7,775 nucleotides of DNA from Rhodobiaceae bacterium (lineage in GTDB: Bacteria; Pseudomonadota; Alphaproteobacteria; Parvibaculales; Parvibaculaceae). How positions within the stretch are numbered: the stretch's first letter is position 1; each line of letters starts with the position of its first letter. Location: the NCBI GenBank assembly GCA_002401305.2, contig NVSO02000033.1:1-7775 (forward strand). Direction: 5' to 3'. A program made the position numbers and the translations under genes. Of this stretch, positions 1 to 5,882 are shown in pieces. Under the pieces are notes generated by a model, which was not told the DNA's origin, made no database searches, and was given only the letters and a program-made list of their open reading frames with translations.

Positions 1-98
1 CGCTGCCATGTCACTTCCGGATTGTGCCCACGGAAAAGGTTTTGTTCAATAACTTCCAAATCCAGTAAGGCAATCAGGTCTTCAACAGCATCTGTCAT
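1..98 (-). CDS. tesB: Acyl-CoA thioesterase II, 5' fragment (cut by window edge)
   Basis: Only the first 32 codons and two bases of the next are present; the gene runs off the left edge. The translated start, MTDAVEDLIALLDLEVIEQN followed by LFRGHNPEVTWQ, matches the N-terminus of TesB-type hot-dog thioesterases, which typically read 'LL.LE.IE..LFRG'. TesB hydrolyses medium- and long-chain acyl-CoA to free fatty acid and CoA in the cytoplasm. The ATG at 98-96 is chosen because GGAG lies 8 nt upstream and no other start fits. A TATAAT-type promoter lies about 40 nt upstream (138-165), so it is probably transcribed on its own rather than from the Sel1 gene before it. The family call rests on a short N-terminal motif; the catalytic part lies outside the window. 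Confidence 0.8.
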   Translation of the reverse strand, partial: MTDAVEDLIALLDLEVIEQNLFRGHNPEVTWQ

Positions 99-137
99 AT
101 ACTTCACTCCAATGAGCCACTCAAACAGCGGCACCCC

Positions 138-165
138 ATTATAACGAGATTCGCCTACCGAAAGC
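138..165 (-). promoter_or_regulatory. Candidate sigma-70-type promoter for tesB
   Basis: On the minus strand a perfect TATAAT occupies 143-138. Sixteen bases upstream is a weak -35, GCTTTC (165-160). Transcription would start near 131, giving a leader of about 33 nt before the tesB ATG with its GGAG site. The -10 is the strongest of its kind in the window; the -35 is poor, so the call depends mainly on the -10 and its position. Confidence 0.5.
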
Positions 166-248
166 TTATTGAAGTAATTTGGACAAATTCACATCCAAGT
201 ACCCAACCTCACACATGCTCTCCCAAACATTTAAGCGAGGTCGTGGAA

Positions 249-272
249 CTGCAACTCTTAGTGTTGTTGCAG
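249..272 (-). other. Hairpin straddling the stop codon of the Sel1-type gene
   Basis: CTGCAAC (249-255) and GTTGCAG (266-272) form a perfect 7-bp stem with a 10-nt loop that contains the TAA stop of the Sel1-type gene (260-258). No T-run follows on the minus strand, so it is not a standard intrinsic terminator. It could protect the mRNA 3' end or be chance. Confidence 0.3.
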
Positions 273-527
273 CCATTCACGGGCTTGGCGCTGTGCTTCG
301 GCAATTTGGGATGGTTCCATTTCGCGTGCCATATCTGAACGGCGGTCTTGTGCATTTGAGCTTCCACGTAGTGCAGCAAGATTAAACCATTTATGAGCGA
401 CTACAAAATCTACATCGACACCGCTACCGGTCGAATAAATCAAACCCAAATTATAGAGAGCATCGCTTTGCCCCGCTTGCGCTGCCAATTCACATTGCTC
501 AAGTGTTCCATGTTCTGCCCGTGCCAT
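258..527 (-). CDS. Small Sel1-repeat protein
   Basis: An 89-residue protein, MARAEHGTLEQCELAAQAG onward, with one clear Sel1-like (TPR-related) helical repeat: 'SDALYNLGLIYSTGSGVDVD' followed by 'AHKWFNLAALRGSSNAQDRR' (about residues 21-60). A charged C-terminal helix ends in AREWLQQH. Short Sel1 proteins of this form recur in alphaproteobacteria; Sel1 repeats mediate protein-protein contacts, but the partner is unknown. The ATG at 527 is chosen over in-frame starts up to 620 because GGAGG lies 5 nt before it and the family resemblance begins there; the upstream extension (MPHGFIHLMG...) looks non-coding. No signal peptide is seen, so it is probably cytoplasmic. It stands alone between its own promoter candidate (716-744) and tesB. 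Family call is firm; cellular role unknown. Confidence 0.85.
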   Translation of the reverse strand: MARAEHGTLEQCELAAQAGQSDALYNLGLIYSTGSGVDVDFVVAHKWFNLAALRGSSNAQDRRSDMAREMEPSQIAEAQRQAREWLQQH

Positions 528-715
528 AATAACCTCCATCTGTTTTCTCATCCCACCCAGGACGAGCTCCCTAGGATGCCCCAAGAGCAATCCCATGAGA
601 TGAATGAAGCCATGAGGCATTTAAAAGAATGGTTAACGACAGAAGAAAAAACAACGCCCCCGGATTAAAGTTCAAAAATTTGTTTAAAACCTCAAGAGTG
701 AACTTAAATACTCCA

Positions 716-744
716 ATAAAAGCAATGACTTAGGTAAATGTCAC
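716..744 (-). promoter_or_regulatory. Candidate promoter for the Sel1-type gene
   Basis: On the minus strand GTGACA (744-739) is five of six matches to the TTGACA -35 box, with a 17-nt spacer and TTTTAT (721-716) as the -10, four of six to TATAAT. It lies just past the GST terminator hairpin, where a new transcription unit would begin. The implied leader is long, about 180 nt, which weakens the call. Confidence 0.35.
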
Positions 745-749
745 ACATA

Positions 750-789
750 TAGAAAATCCAACGCATACGAACATTATATGCGTTGGATT
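750..789 (-). terminator. Rho-independent terminator candidate after the GST gene
   Basis: AATCCAACGCATA (755-767) and TATGCGTTGGATT (777-789) form a perfect 13-bp stem with a 9-nt loop. On the minus strand the stem ends in ATT and runs on as TTCTATATG, giving a short broken U-tract. It begins 66 nt past the GST stop codon. There is no T-run on the plus-strand side, which fits minus-strand use. The stem is only moderately GC-rich, so termination may be partial. Confidence 0.6.
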
Positions 790-854
790 CATAAAACACC
801 GAGAAATTATTTGATGTCTCTTAGCCAATTTTGCAAAAACAGACTCTTTTTTCT

Positions 855-1487
855 TTAAACAGCGGGCACCAACATACCTTTTTGAACGGCCGGCCGATCA
901 CCAACCGCTTTGAGCCAACGCCCAACATGAGCACCCTCGCCTATAACCTCTGGCTTGGCCGTTTTGATTAAGTCATAGCCGACAGCGAGCCACGGATAGA
1001 TCAGCATATCGGCAATGGAATAATCACCTGCTACAAATTCATTGTCAGCAAGCTGAGTATTGAGCACATTCATCAAACGTGCGCTTTCAGAAATGTATCG
1101 ATCAATCGCATATGGAATTTGCTCTGGTGCCGAATTCACAAAAAAGCTGGCCTGCCCCATCATTGGACCAAGGCCACCCATTTGCCAAAAGCTCCACTCC
1201 AACACTTTGGCACGCGCAGCACCTGAAGCAGGAAGGAACTGACCGGTTTTATCCGCCAGATACATAAGGATCGCACCAGATTCAAAAACAGATACATCGC
1301 CCTCCGGTGTTCCTCGGTCAATGATCGCTGGAATACGGTTATTCGGGCTGATGGACAAAAATGCCGGCTTAAATTGTTCGTCTTGAGAAATGTTGACGCC
1401 ATGAGCTGTATATTCCAGCCCTGTTTCTTCCAACATGATGGAAGCCTTGCGTCCATTAGGTGTCGTCCAAGTATATAAGTCGATCAT
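855..1487 (-). CDS. Glutathione S-transferase, nu-class / YfcG-like
   Basis: A 210-residue two-domain GST, the usual length. The N-terminal thioredoxin-fold domain (about 1-80) begins MIDLYTWTTPNGRK; Thr9 and Asn11 match the active-site Thr and Asn of E. coli YfcG, in place of the Tyr, Ser or Cys of other classes. Further glutathione-site motifs are SPNNRIPAI (47-55, with the cis-Pro at 53) and FESGAIL (68-74). The all-helical C-terminal domain has 'WSFWQMGGLGPMMGQ' (98-112) and the YSIAD capping box (156-160). YfcG has disulfide-bond reductase activity with glutathione, so a cytoplasmic thiol/disulfide or detoxification role is likely. The start at 1487 follows GGGAGG at 5 nt; a GTG at 1502 would put that site inside the coding region and is less likely. 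It appears monocistronic, with a terminator candidate downstream. The symbol yfcG is not assigned because orthology was not tested. Confidence 0.92.
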   Translation of the reverse strand: MIDLYTWTTPNGRKASIMLEETGLEYTAHGVNISQDEQFKPAFLSISPNNRIPAIIDRGTPEGDVSVFESGAILMYLADKTGQFLPASGAARAKVLEWSFWQMGGLGPMMGQASFFVNSAPEQIPYAIDRYISESARLMNVLNTQLADNEFVAGDYSIADMLIYPWLAVGYDLIKTAKPEVIGEGAHVGRWLKAVGDRPAVQKGMLVPAV

Positions 1488-1529
1488 ATATGCCTCCCGC
1501 ACAACCGAAATTGGTTCGCATTCATGTGG

Positions 1530-1540
1530 GGTGCAGCACC
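1530..1540. other. Small palindrome upstream of the GST gene
   Basis: GGTGC-A-GCACC is a perfect inverted repeat of 5-bp arms about 43 nt before the GST start, in the 87-nt gap after the exported-protein gene. It could be a regulator half-site pair or chance; no clear promoter boxes are seen around it. Confidence 0.25.
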
Positions 1541-1574
1541 AGACCTACAAGGGAACAAGACAACTTAATACTGA

Positions 1575-1928
1575 CTAATATTCAACAGTAACTTCAACGT
1601 GATGGTGTTGGTGCTTTTGACACACCAGTGGCAGCAATTGATATTGCCCAGCCGCCAGCTCAGTACCGATAGCGTCTTCGGGAAACAAGAAGTCGGCGGC
1701 AACAGTTCCGTCGCTCCGCACCAGCTGGAACCCATAGGTCCCATCCATCACGCGCACAATTTTACCCGGTTGCGGCAAGTCCAATTGACGGCCCCAATTT
1801 TTAGACGTGCTGTATTGTTGGCTTTCAATCCGTGTGCCCGTAGCCGTTTGACGTTCAGCAAAACTTTCCGAAACCAAACCAACAGATAAAACAGATGAAC
1901 AAAGCAATCCAAGAATGAGATGTCGCAC
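1575..1928 (-). CDS. Small exported protein of unknown function
   Basis: 117 residues, no family recognised. Residues 1-24 form a signal peptide: MRH, a hydrophobic core LILGLLCSSVLSVGLVS, then ESFA with likely cleavage at SFA|ER. Cys10 has Leu at -1, so it is not a proper lipobox. The mature part of about 93 residues looks beta-rich ('GKIVRVMDGTYGFQLVRSDG', 'AAGQYQLLPLV') and ends in the His cluster KHQHHHVEVTVEY, with a single mature cysteine at 103. Periplasmic or secreted location is inferred; metal binding by the His cluster is only a guess. The start is GTG at 1928, with GAGGGG 8 nt upstream; no ATG fits. That ribosome binding site lies in the arm of a perfect hairpin (1938-1959). Signal peptide, start site and length support a real gene; function is open. 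Confidence 0.75.
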   Translation of the reverse strand: MRHLILGLLCSSVLSVGLVSESFAERQTATGTRIESQQYSTSKNWGRQLDLPQPGKIVRVMDGTYGFQLVRSDGTVAADFLFPEDAIGTELAAGQYQLLPLVCQKHQHHHVEVTVEY

Positions 1929-1937
1929 GGTATTTTC

Positions 1938-1959
1938 CCCTCTACAAACACATAGAGGG
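1938..1959 (-). promoter_or_regulatory. Hairpin containing the Shine-Dalgarno of the exported-protein gene
   Basis: CCCTCTA (1938-1944) and TAGAGGG (1953-1959) are perfect 7-nt inverted arms with an 8-nt loop. In the minus-strand transcript the second arm reads TAGAGGG and runs into GGAAAATACC-GTG, so it is the only ribosome binding site of the 117-residue gene. Folding would hide that site. No T-run follows, so it is not a terminator. It could equally be a DNA operator, because the same half-site recurs at 2078-2090. Confidence 0.45.
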
Positions 1960-2077
1960 CACCCAACACCCCCCTACTCAACGCCAATCTATCATGACTT
2001 CCCAAGATTTGCCTATTCTGGCTACTTCCGGACAGATTGGCGGAGCAAATACTTTAAACAGACATCGTTTTCCCCAA

Positions 2078-2090
2078 CCTCTAATAGAGG
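2078..2090. repeat. 13-nt palindrome CCTCTA-A-TAGAGG
   Basis: A perfect palindrome with 6-nt arms around one base. Its half-sites are the same as those of the hairpin at 1938-1959, where they sit 14 bp apart start-to-start instead of 7. It lies about 150 nt upstream of the exported-protein start. A shared half-site suggests a DNA-binding regulator, but this is inference. Confidence 0.35.
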
Positions 2091-2174
2091 CAGAAAGGTT
2101 CCAGTTTTTAGCGATGGAAATGAATTGGGAAGCAATCAGGCTAGAAACCCGAGAGAACAACAACGCTCAGCATC

Positions 2175-2237
2175 AAAAATCTGGCGTCTTCGCTCTGCGG
2201 GGCAGGTTCAAAATGGACCCGAATGCCCCGCAGACGC
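2175..2237 (-). terminator. Strong intrinsic terminator after the H1-like gene
   Basis: CTGCGGGGCA (2195-2204) and TGCCCCGCAG (2224-2233) form a perfect GC-rich 10-bp stem, 11 bp with the flanking T-A pair. The inner GGTTC/GGACC can extend it with one G-U pair and a 4-nt bulge. An outer GCGTCT/AGACGC pairing (2184-2189 with 2232-2237) is an alternative base to the stem; with it the minus-strand transcript continues CAG then five T (2179-2175). The structure starts 23 nt past the H1-like stop codon. There is no T-run on the plus-strand side, which fixes the direction. Confidence 0.7.
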
Positions 2238-2260
2238 GGTAGACTTTCAAAAACGGCGGC

Positions 2261-2692
2261 CTACTTACGAGCCGTTTTACGTTTTGGTGCAGCTTTTTTC
2301 TTAGCTACTGTCTTTTTCTTAGGAGCTGCTTTTTTCTTAGCCGCTACCTTTTTCTTAGGAGCTGCTTTCTTTTTAGCCGCTACCTTTTTCTTAGGAGCAG
2401 CTTTTTTCTTAGCTACTACCTTTTTCTTCGCAGCTACTTTTTTCTTCGCAGCTACTTTCTTTTTAGGAGCGGCTTTTTTCTTAGCCGCTACTTTTTTCTT
2501 AGGAGCTGCTTTCTTTTTAGCAACTACCTTTTTCTTCGCAGCTACTTTTTTCTTAGCTGCTACTTTTTTCTTAGCAACGACCTTCCGCTTAGGTGCCGCT
2601 TTCTTTTTGGCAGCAGTTTTTTTGACTGTTGCTTTCTTCTTCGCTGCAGGTTTTTTCTTTGCTGCAGCTTTTCTCTTCGGTGTTGTAGCCAT
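2261..2692 (-). CDS. Histone H1-like lysine-repeat nucleoprotein
   Basis: 143 residues built from M, A, T, P, K, R and V only; 66 (46%) are Lys, with no acidic, aromatic, Cys or His residue. After MATTPKRK the protein is almost wholly hexads of the forms VAAKKK, VVAKKK, AAPKKK and AAPKRK, ending TARK. Residues 44-79 and 80-115 are identical 36-residue blocks. This composition matches bacterial H1-like proteins resembling the C-terminal tail of eukaryotic H1 (HctB/Hc2 and AlgP-type); such proteins bind DNA, and sometimes RNA, through unstructured basic tails and help compact the nucleoid. There is no globular domain. Lys runs mix AAA and AAG: no KKK is encoded as AAA-AAA-AAA. The ATG at 2692 has AGGAG 10 nt upstream and AAGGGA closer in; the in-frame extension to 2833 is unlike the rest. 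It follows gatB by 230 nt and has its own terminator, so it is probably a separate unit. Nucleic-acid binding is near certain; the exact role is inferred. Confidence 0.9.
   Translation of the reverse strand: MATTPKRKAAAKKKPAAKKKATVKKTAAKKKAAPKRKVVAKKKVAAKKKVAAKKKVVAKKKAAPKKKVAAKKKAAPKKKVAAKKKVAAKKKVVAKKKAAPKKKVAAKKKAAPKKKVAAKKKAAPKKKTVAKKKAAPKRKTARK
2348..2563 (-). repeat. Two tandem 108-bp units inside the H1-like gene
   Basis: Units 2456-2563 (codons 44-79) and 2348-2455 (codons 80-115) encode identical 36-residue blocks of six hexads: VAAKKK, VAAKKK, VVAKKK, AAPKKK, VAAKKK, AAPKKK. By my alignment they differ at 13 of 108 bases, all third codon positions and all synonymous. They lie within a longer 18-bp periodicity covering about 2285-2660. 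Confidence 0.85.
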
Positions 2693-2738
2693 TGTCCCTT
2701 CGCTCCTGATGTGCCTTTTTTTTCCTGTGACGACATGA

Positions 2739-2767
2739 AATAAAAAAGGTCTCAAACGCACATTCAA
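2739..2767 (-). promoter_or_regulatory. Weak promoter candidate for the H1-like gene
   Basis: On the minus strand TTGAAT (2767-2762), a 17-nt spacer and TTTATT (2744-2739) resemble -35 and -10 boxes. The implied leader is about 40 nt. Both boxes match poorly and the area is T-rich, so the match may be chance. Confidence 0.25.
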
Positions 2768-2866
2768 TAGAACGCCCCCAAACATACTTATGGGACGCGC
2801 ACTTACTATGAGCAACGAAATCGCAATGAGCAACTATTTGATTGACAATCGCGCACGAGCTCACGC

Positions 2867-2888
2867 AACACATTCTTGCAAATGTGTT
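2867..2888 (-). other. Hairpin downstream of gatB
   Basis: AACACATT (2867-2874) and AATGTGTT (2881-2888) form a perfect 8-bp stem with a 6-nt loop, starting 34 nt past the gatB stop. No U-tract follows on the minus strand. It may mark the 3' end of the gatCAB message through Rho or 3' processing, but intrinsic termination is not supported. Confidence 0.35.
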
Positions 2889-2922
2889 TACAAAGCGTTC
2901 ACTCTAACCGCGAATTGTGCGT

Positions 2923-4395
2923 CTAGTCTTCTGCTAACGGAGGGAATTTGGCAGCAAGCAATTTATTCACTGCTTGCGGATTAGCCTTACCCGACGTGGC
3001 TTTCATGACTTGTCCAACAAACCAACCAACCATTTTTGGTTTCTCGATTGCTTGTTGAACTTTATCAGGATTAGCCGCCATCACTTCATCAATTGCCGCT
3101 TCAATAGCACCCAAATCAGTCACCTGACGCAAGCCCTTTTCCTCGACAATTTTTGCAGGGTCATCACCGGTTTCGAACATTATTTCGAAAACGTCCTTTG
3201 CGATTCGCCCTGAGATGGTGTCGTCTTTGATTAATTCAATCAGCGCGCCGAGTTGTTTTGCACTCACCGGAGACGTATCAATTGCCAGTCCCGCCTTGTT
3301 CAACGCACCAAAGAATTCACCGGTTACCCAGTTAGATGCCATCTTCGCATCACGCCCTTTAGCAACGTCTTCAAAAAACTCTGCACGTGCTTTTTCACTG
3401 ACCAATACGCCGGCATCATAGATAGAAAGGCCGTACTCAGAAACAAAGCGCGCCTTCTTATCGTCCGGAAGCTCTGGCAAGGTAGCCGCAATCGCATCAA
3501 CATATTCTTGAGTAAATACGAGAGGCAGTAAATCAGGGTCGGGGAAGTAGCGATAATCATGCGCTTCTTCCTTCGAACGCATGGAGCGTGTCACACCTGC
3601 TTTGGAATCAAACAGACGTGTTTCTTGTTTAATCGTGCCACCATCTTCAATCACTTCAACTTGGCGACGCGCTTCATATTCAATTGCTTGACCGATAAAC
3701 CGGATGGAATTCACGTTCTTAATCTCGCAACGCGTACCCAGTTCATCACCGGGCCGACGCACAGATACATTCACGTCTGCACGCATGGAACCCTGTTCCA
3801 TATTACCGTCGCAAGTGCCCAAATACCGCAAGATTGCGCGGATTTTCTTCACAAAGGCCTGCGCTTCTTCAGCCGAACGCATGTCAGGCATCGACACGAT
3901 TTCCATCAAGGCAACGCCCGAACGGTTAAGGTCAACAAAGCTCATGGAGGGATGTTGGTCGTGCAAAGACTTACCCGCATCCTGTTCCAAATGCAGACGC
4001 TCAATGCGCACATCCTTTGTGTCACCATTTGACAAATCAATTTCAACAATACCTTCCCCAATAATCGGGTACTTAAATTGCGAAATTTGATAGCCCTGTG
4101 GCAAATCTGGATAGAAGTAGTTTTTACGGTCAAAAACAGAGCGCAAATTCACTTGAGCTTTCAAACCCAAACCCGTGCGTACTGCTTGTTCAACGCATTT
4201 TTCGTTGATCACCGGCAACATGCCCGGCAGGGCCGCATCCACCAAAGATACTTGCGTGTTTTGCTCCGCACCAAATTCAGTTGGCGCGCCAGAGAACAAT
4301 TTTGAATTGGAAACCACTTGGGCGTGAATTTCCAAACCCATTACGATTTCCCAAGAGCCTGTAAGGCCTTCAATGTAATTGGATGTATCAGTCAT
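2923..4395 (-). CDS. gatB: Asp/Glu-tRNA amidotransferase subunit B
   Basis: 490 residues, full length. GatB binds the misacylated tRNA and phosphorylates the acyl side chain (kinase step) before amidation with ammonia passed from GatA. Family landmarks are MGLEIHAQ (19-26), [18 protein letters not shown] (89-106), the GatB signature [14 protein letters not shown] (154-167), [11 protein letters not shown] (202-212) and [11 protein letters not shown] (281-291). The C-terminal third is the helical GatB/YqeY domain that contacts tRNA, ending with the conserved [12 protein letters not shown] (469-480). ATG at 4395 is chosen: it has GGAG 6 nt upstream inside gatA and shares one base with the gatA stop (TAATG), which implies translational coupling. 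An upstream GTG at 4407 would add four residues and lacks the site. Last gene of the gatCAB operon. In bacteria lacking GlnRS or AsnRS this enzyme is essential. Confidence 0.97.
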   Translation of the reverse strand: MTDTSNYIEGLTGSWEIVMGLEIHAQVVSNSKLFSGAPTEFGAEQNTQVSLVDAALPGMLPVINEKCVEQAVRTGLGLKAQVNLRSVFDRKNYFYPDLPQGYQISQFKYPIIGEGIVEIDLSNGDTKDVRIERLHLEQDAGKSLHDQHPSMSFVDLNRSGVALMEIVSMPDMRSAEEAQAFVKKIRAILRYLGTCDGNMEQGSMRADVNVSVRRPGDELGTRCEIKNVNSIRFIGQAIEYEARRQVEVIEDGGTIKQETRLFDSKAGVTRSMRSKEEAHDYRYFPDPDLLPLVFTQEYVDAIAATLPELPDDKKARFVSEYGLSIYDAGVLVSEKARAEFFEDVAKGRDAKMASNWVTGEFFGALNKAGLAIDTSPVSAKQLGALIELIKDDTISGRIAKDVFEIMFETGDDPAKIVEEKGLRQVTDLGAIEAAIDEVMAANPDKVQQAIEKPKMVGWFVGQVMKATSGKANPQAVNKLLAAKFPPLAED

Positions 4396-5873
4396 TATGC
4401 TCTCCACCAGGCTTCTGGAGCGGCTGTAAAGGCGGCTGCCTCTTCAAGCACACCAGCTGTCCGCAACAAGGTTTCTTCATCAAACGATTTGCCGATCAAT
4501 TGCAAACCAAGTGGCAATCCATTGGCACTTAAGCCCGCAGGAACTGAAATACCTGGCAGACCCGCCAAGTTCGCTGTCACCGTGAACACGTCATTTAGGT
4601 ACATCGACAAGGGATCATCAATGTTCTCCCCAATGCCAAAGGCTGGTGTCGGTGTTGTTGGCGTCAACAACACATCACACTTCTCATAGGCTTTAGCGAA
4701 GTCCTGTGAAATTAAGGTCCGTACTTTTTGTGCTTTGATGTAGTAGGCATCGTAATAGCCTGCTGACAAAACATAAGTACCAACCATAACCCGGCGCTTC
4801 ACTTCATCACCAAATCCAGCCGCACGTGTTTTCTCGTACATGTCCGTAATGTTGTCACCATCAACCCGCAAGCCATAACGCACACCGTCATAGCGCGCCA
4901 AGTTAGACGACGCTTCAGCTGGCGCGACGATGTAGTAGGCAGGCAATGCGTATTTCGTGTGAGGCAAACTAACGTCAACGATTTCAGCACCGGCTTGCTT
5001 CAACCAATCAATGCCCTGCTGCCACAGCGCATCAATTTCAGCTGCCATGCCGTCAACACGGTATTCTTTTGGAATGCCAACTTTCAAACCGCGAATATCG
5101 CCGGTCAAAGCGGCTTCATAATCAGGCACCGGCACATCTGCACTGGTCGTATCTTTGGGATCAAACCCAGCCATGCTTTTCAGCATGACAGCTGCGTCGC
5201 GCACTGTGCGTGTAATAGGTCCCGGCTGGTCCAGAGAAGACGCAAATGCGATCACACCCCACCGCGGGCACCGACCATAAGTTGGCTTCAAGCCAACTGT
5301 GCCTGTAAAGGCAGCAGGCTGGCGAATAGAGCCACCGGTATCAGTTGCCGTCGTTGCCAAGGCAATATGCGCTGCAACAGCTGCCGACGAACCACCAGAA
5401 GACCCACCAGGCACCAATTGGGTGTCATCACCCTTACGGCGCCACGGGTTCACAGCAGGTCCCTCAAAGCTTGTTTCATTTGAAGAGCCCATAGCGAACT
5501 CATCATTATTCAACTTGCCCAGGAGAACAGCGCCGTCAGCCCAAAGGTTTGCAGTCACGGAGCTTTCATAGGCTGGCACATAGCCGTCCAGAATATGGCT
5601 ACACGCTGTTGTGCGAACATCTTTGGTACAAAAAAGGTCTTTGATCCCCAGAGGAACACCTTCCAATGCCCCGCCTTCGCCTTTTTGCAAACGTGCGTCG
5701 CTGGCCTTCGCCATCTCAAGCGCTTTGTCGGCTGTTTCCAGCACGTACGCATTGAGCGGGCGCGCTGCTTCAATCGCGCTCACATAGGCTTGCGTCAATT
5801 CTTGAGCCGTAAATTCCTTGGCAACGAGCTTATCGCGTGCCTCGGTCAAAGTTAGTTTGGTTAGTTCAGTCAT
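4395..5873 (-). CDS. gatA: Asp/Glu-tRNA amidotransferase subunit A
   Basis: 492 residues, typical for GatA. It is the glutaminase subunit, an amidase-signature enzyme that releases ammonia from glutamine and channels it to GatB. The Ser-cisSer-Lys triad can be read: Lys78 in GIKDLF, cis-Ser158 in PGGSSGGSS and nucleophile Ser182 in [12 protein letters not shown]; the Ser-Ser spacing of 24 equals that in characterised family members. The segments '[20 protein letters not shown]' and '[20 protein letters not shown]' are also conserved. The ATG at 5873 follows a GGGG site 7 nt upstream that overlaps the gatC stop region; only 9 nt separate the two genes. Its TAA stop overlaps the gatB ATG by one base. 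No missing catalytic residue or frameshift is seen. Confidence 0.97.
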   Translation of the reverse strand: MTELTKLTLTEARDKLVAKEFTAQELTQAYVSAIEAARPLNAYVLETADKALEMAKASDARLQKGEGGALEGVPLGIKDLFCTKDVRTTACSHILDGYVPAYESSVTANLWADGAVLLGKLNNDEFAMGSSNETSFEGPAVNPWRRKGDDTQLVPGGSSGGSSAAVAAHIALATTATDTGGSIRQPAAFTGTVGLKPTYGRCPRWGVIAFASSLDQPGPITRTVRDAAVMLKSMAGFDPKDTTSADVPVPDYEAALTGDIRGLKVGIPKEYRVDGMAAEIDALWQQGIDWLKQAGAEIVDVSLPHTKYALPAYYIVAPAEASSNLARYDGVRYGLRVDGDNITDMYEKTRAAGFGDEVKRRVMVGTYVLSAGYYDAYYIKAQKVRTLISQDFAKAYEKCDVLLTPTTPTPAFGIGENIDDPLSMYLNDVFTVTANLAGLPGISVPAGLSANGLPLGLQLIGKSFDEETLLRTAGVLEEAAAFTAAPEAWWRA

Positions 5874-5882
5874 TACGCGCCC

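Larger units (their letters stand above)
528..854. other. Intergenic region between the GST and Sel1-type genes
   Basis: These 327 nt hold no gene I can support. They contain the GST terminator candidate (755-789), a promoter candidate for the Sel1 gene (716-744), a long leader for that gene, and a 7-bp inverted repeat AAGTTCA/TGAACTT (668-674 and 699-705) with a 24-nt spacer. The part from about 660 to 850 is AT-rich. A 30-codon plus-strand reading frame (576-668) is discussed among the findings. Confidence 0.6.
1929..2260. other. Intergenic region between the H1-like and exported-protein genes
   Basis: This 332-nt stretch holds the terminator of the H1-like gene (2175-2237), the half-site palindromes at 1938-1959 and 2078-2090, and the ribosome binding site for the exported-protein gene. 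I find no convincing -35/-10 pair for that gene. An 82-codon plus-strand frame (1994-2242) lacks a ribosome binding site and runs through the terminator stem, so it is not annotated as a gene. Confidence 0.6.

Noticed and set aside
528..620. N-terminal extension of the Sel1-type protein
   Set aside because: The GGAGG site at 5 nt from the internal ATG and the start of family-like sequence place the start at 527.
1915..2304. A 129-residue plus-strand frame spanning the intergenic region and the ends of both flanking genes
   Set aside because: Its ends overlap two minus-strand genes, it crosses a strong terminator stem, and the translation is low in family-like features.
2285..2660. 18-bp periodic DNA considered as a CRISPR or minisatellite array
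   Set aside because: The period equals six codons of the Lys hexads, there are no spacers, and the frame stays open throughout; it is a coding repeat.
2223..2738. A 171-residue plus-strand frame rich in FFLAATFFLGAAFF that looks like a membrane protein
   Set aside because: It is the exact antisense of the lysine-repeat gene; AAA/AAG codons read backwards give Phe and Leu. No ribosome binding site, and the minus strand explains the periodicity fully.
2693..2833. N-terminal extension of the H1-like protein (MLIAISLLIVSARPIS...), which resembles a signal anchor
   Set aside because: The composition changes sharply at MATTPKRK, and a ribosome binding site lies just before the ATG at 2692; a signal sequence on an H1-like protein is implausible.
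3559..4090. Plus-strand frames of 128-157 residues within gatB
   Set aside because: gatB is complete and well conserved on the minus strand; these frames are its antisense shadows and have no ribosome binding sites.
4959..5483. A 174-residue plus-strand frame within gatA
   Set aside because: Antisense shadow of a fully conserved gatA.
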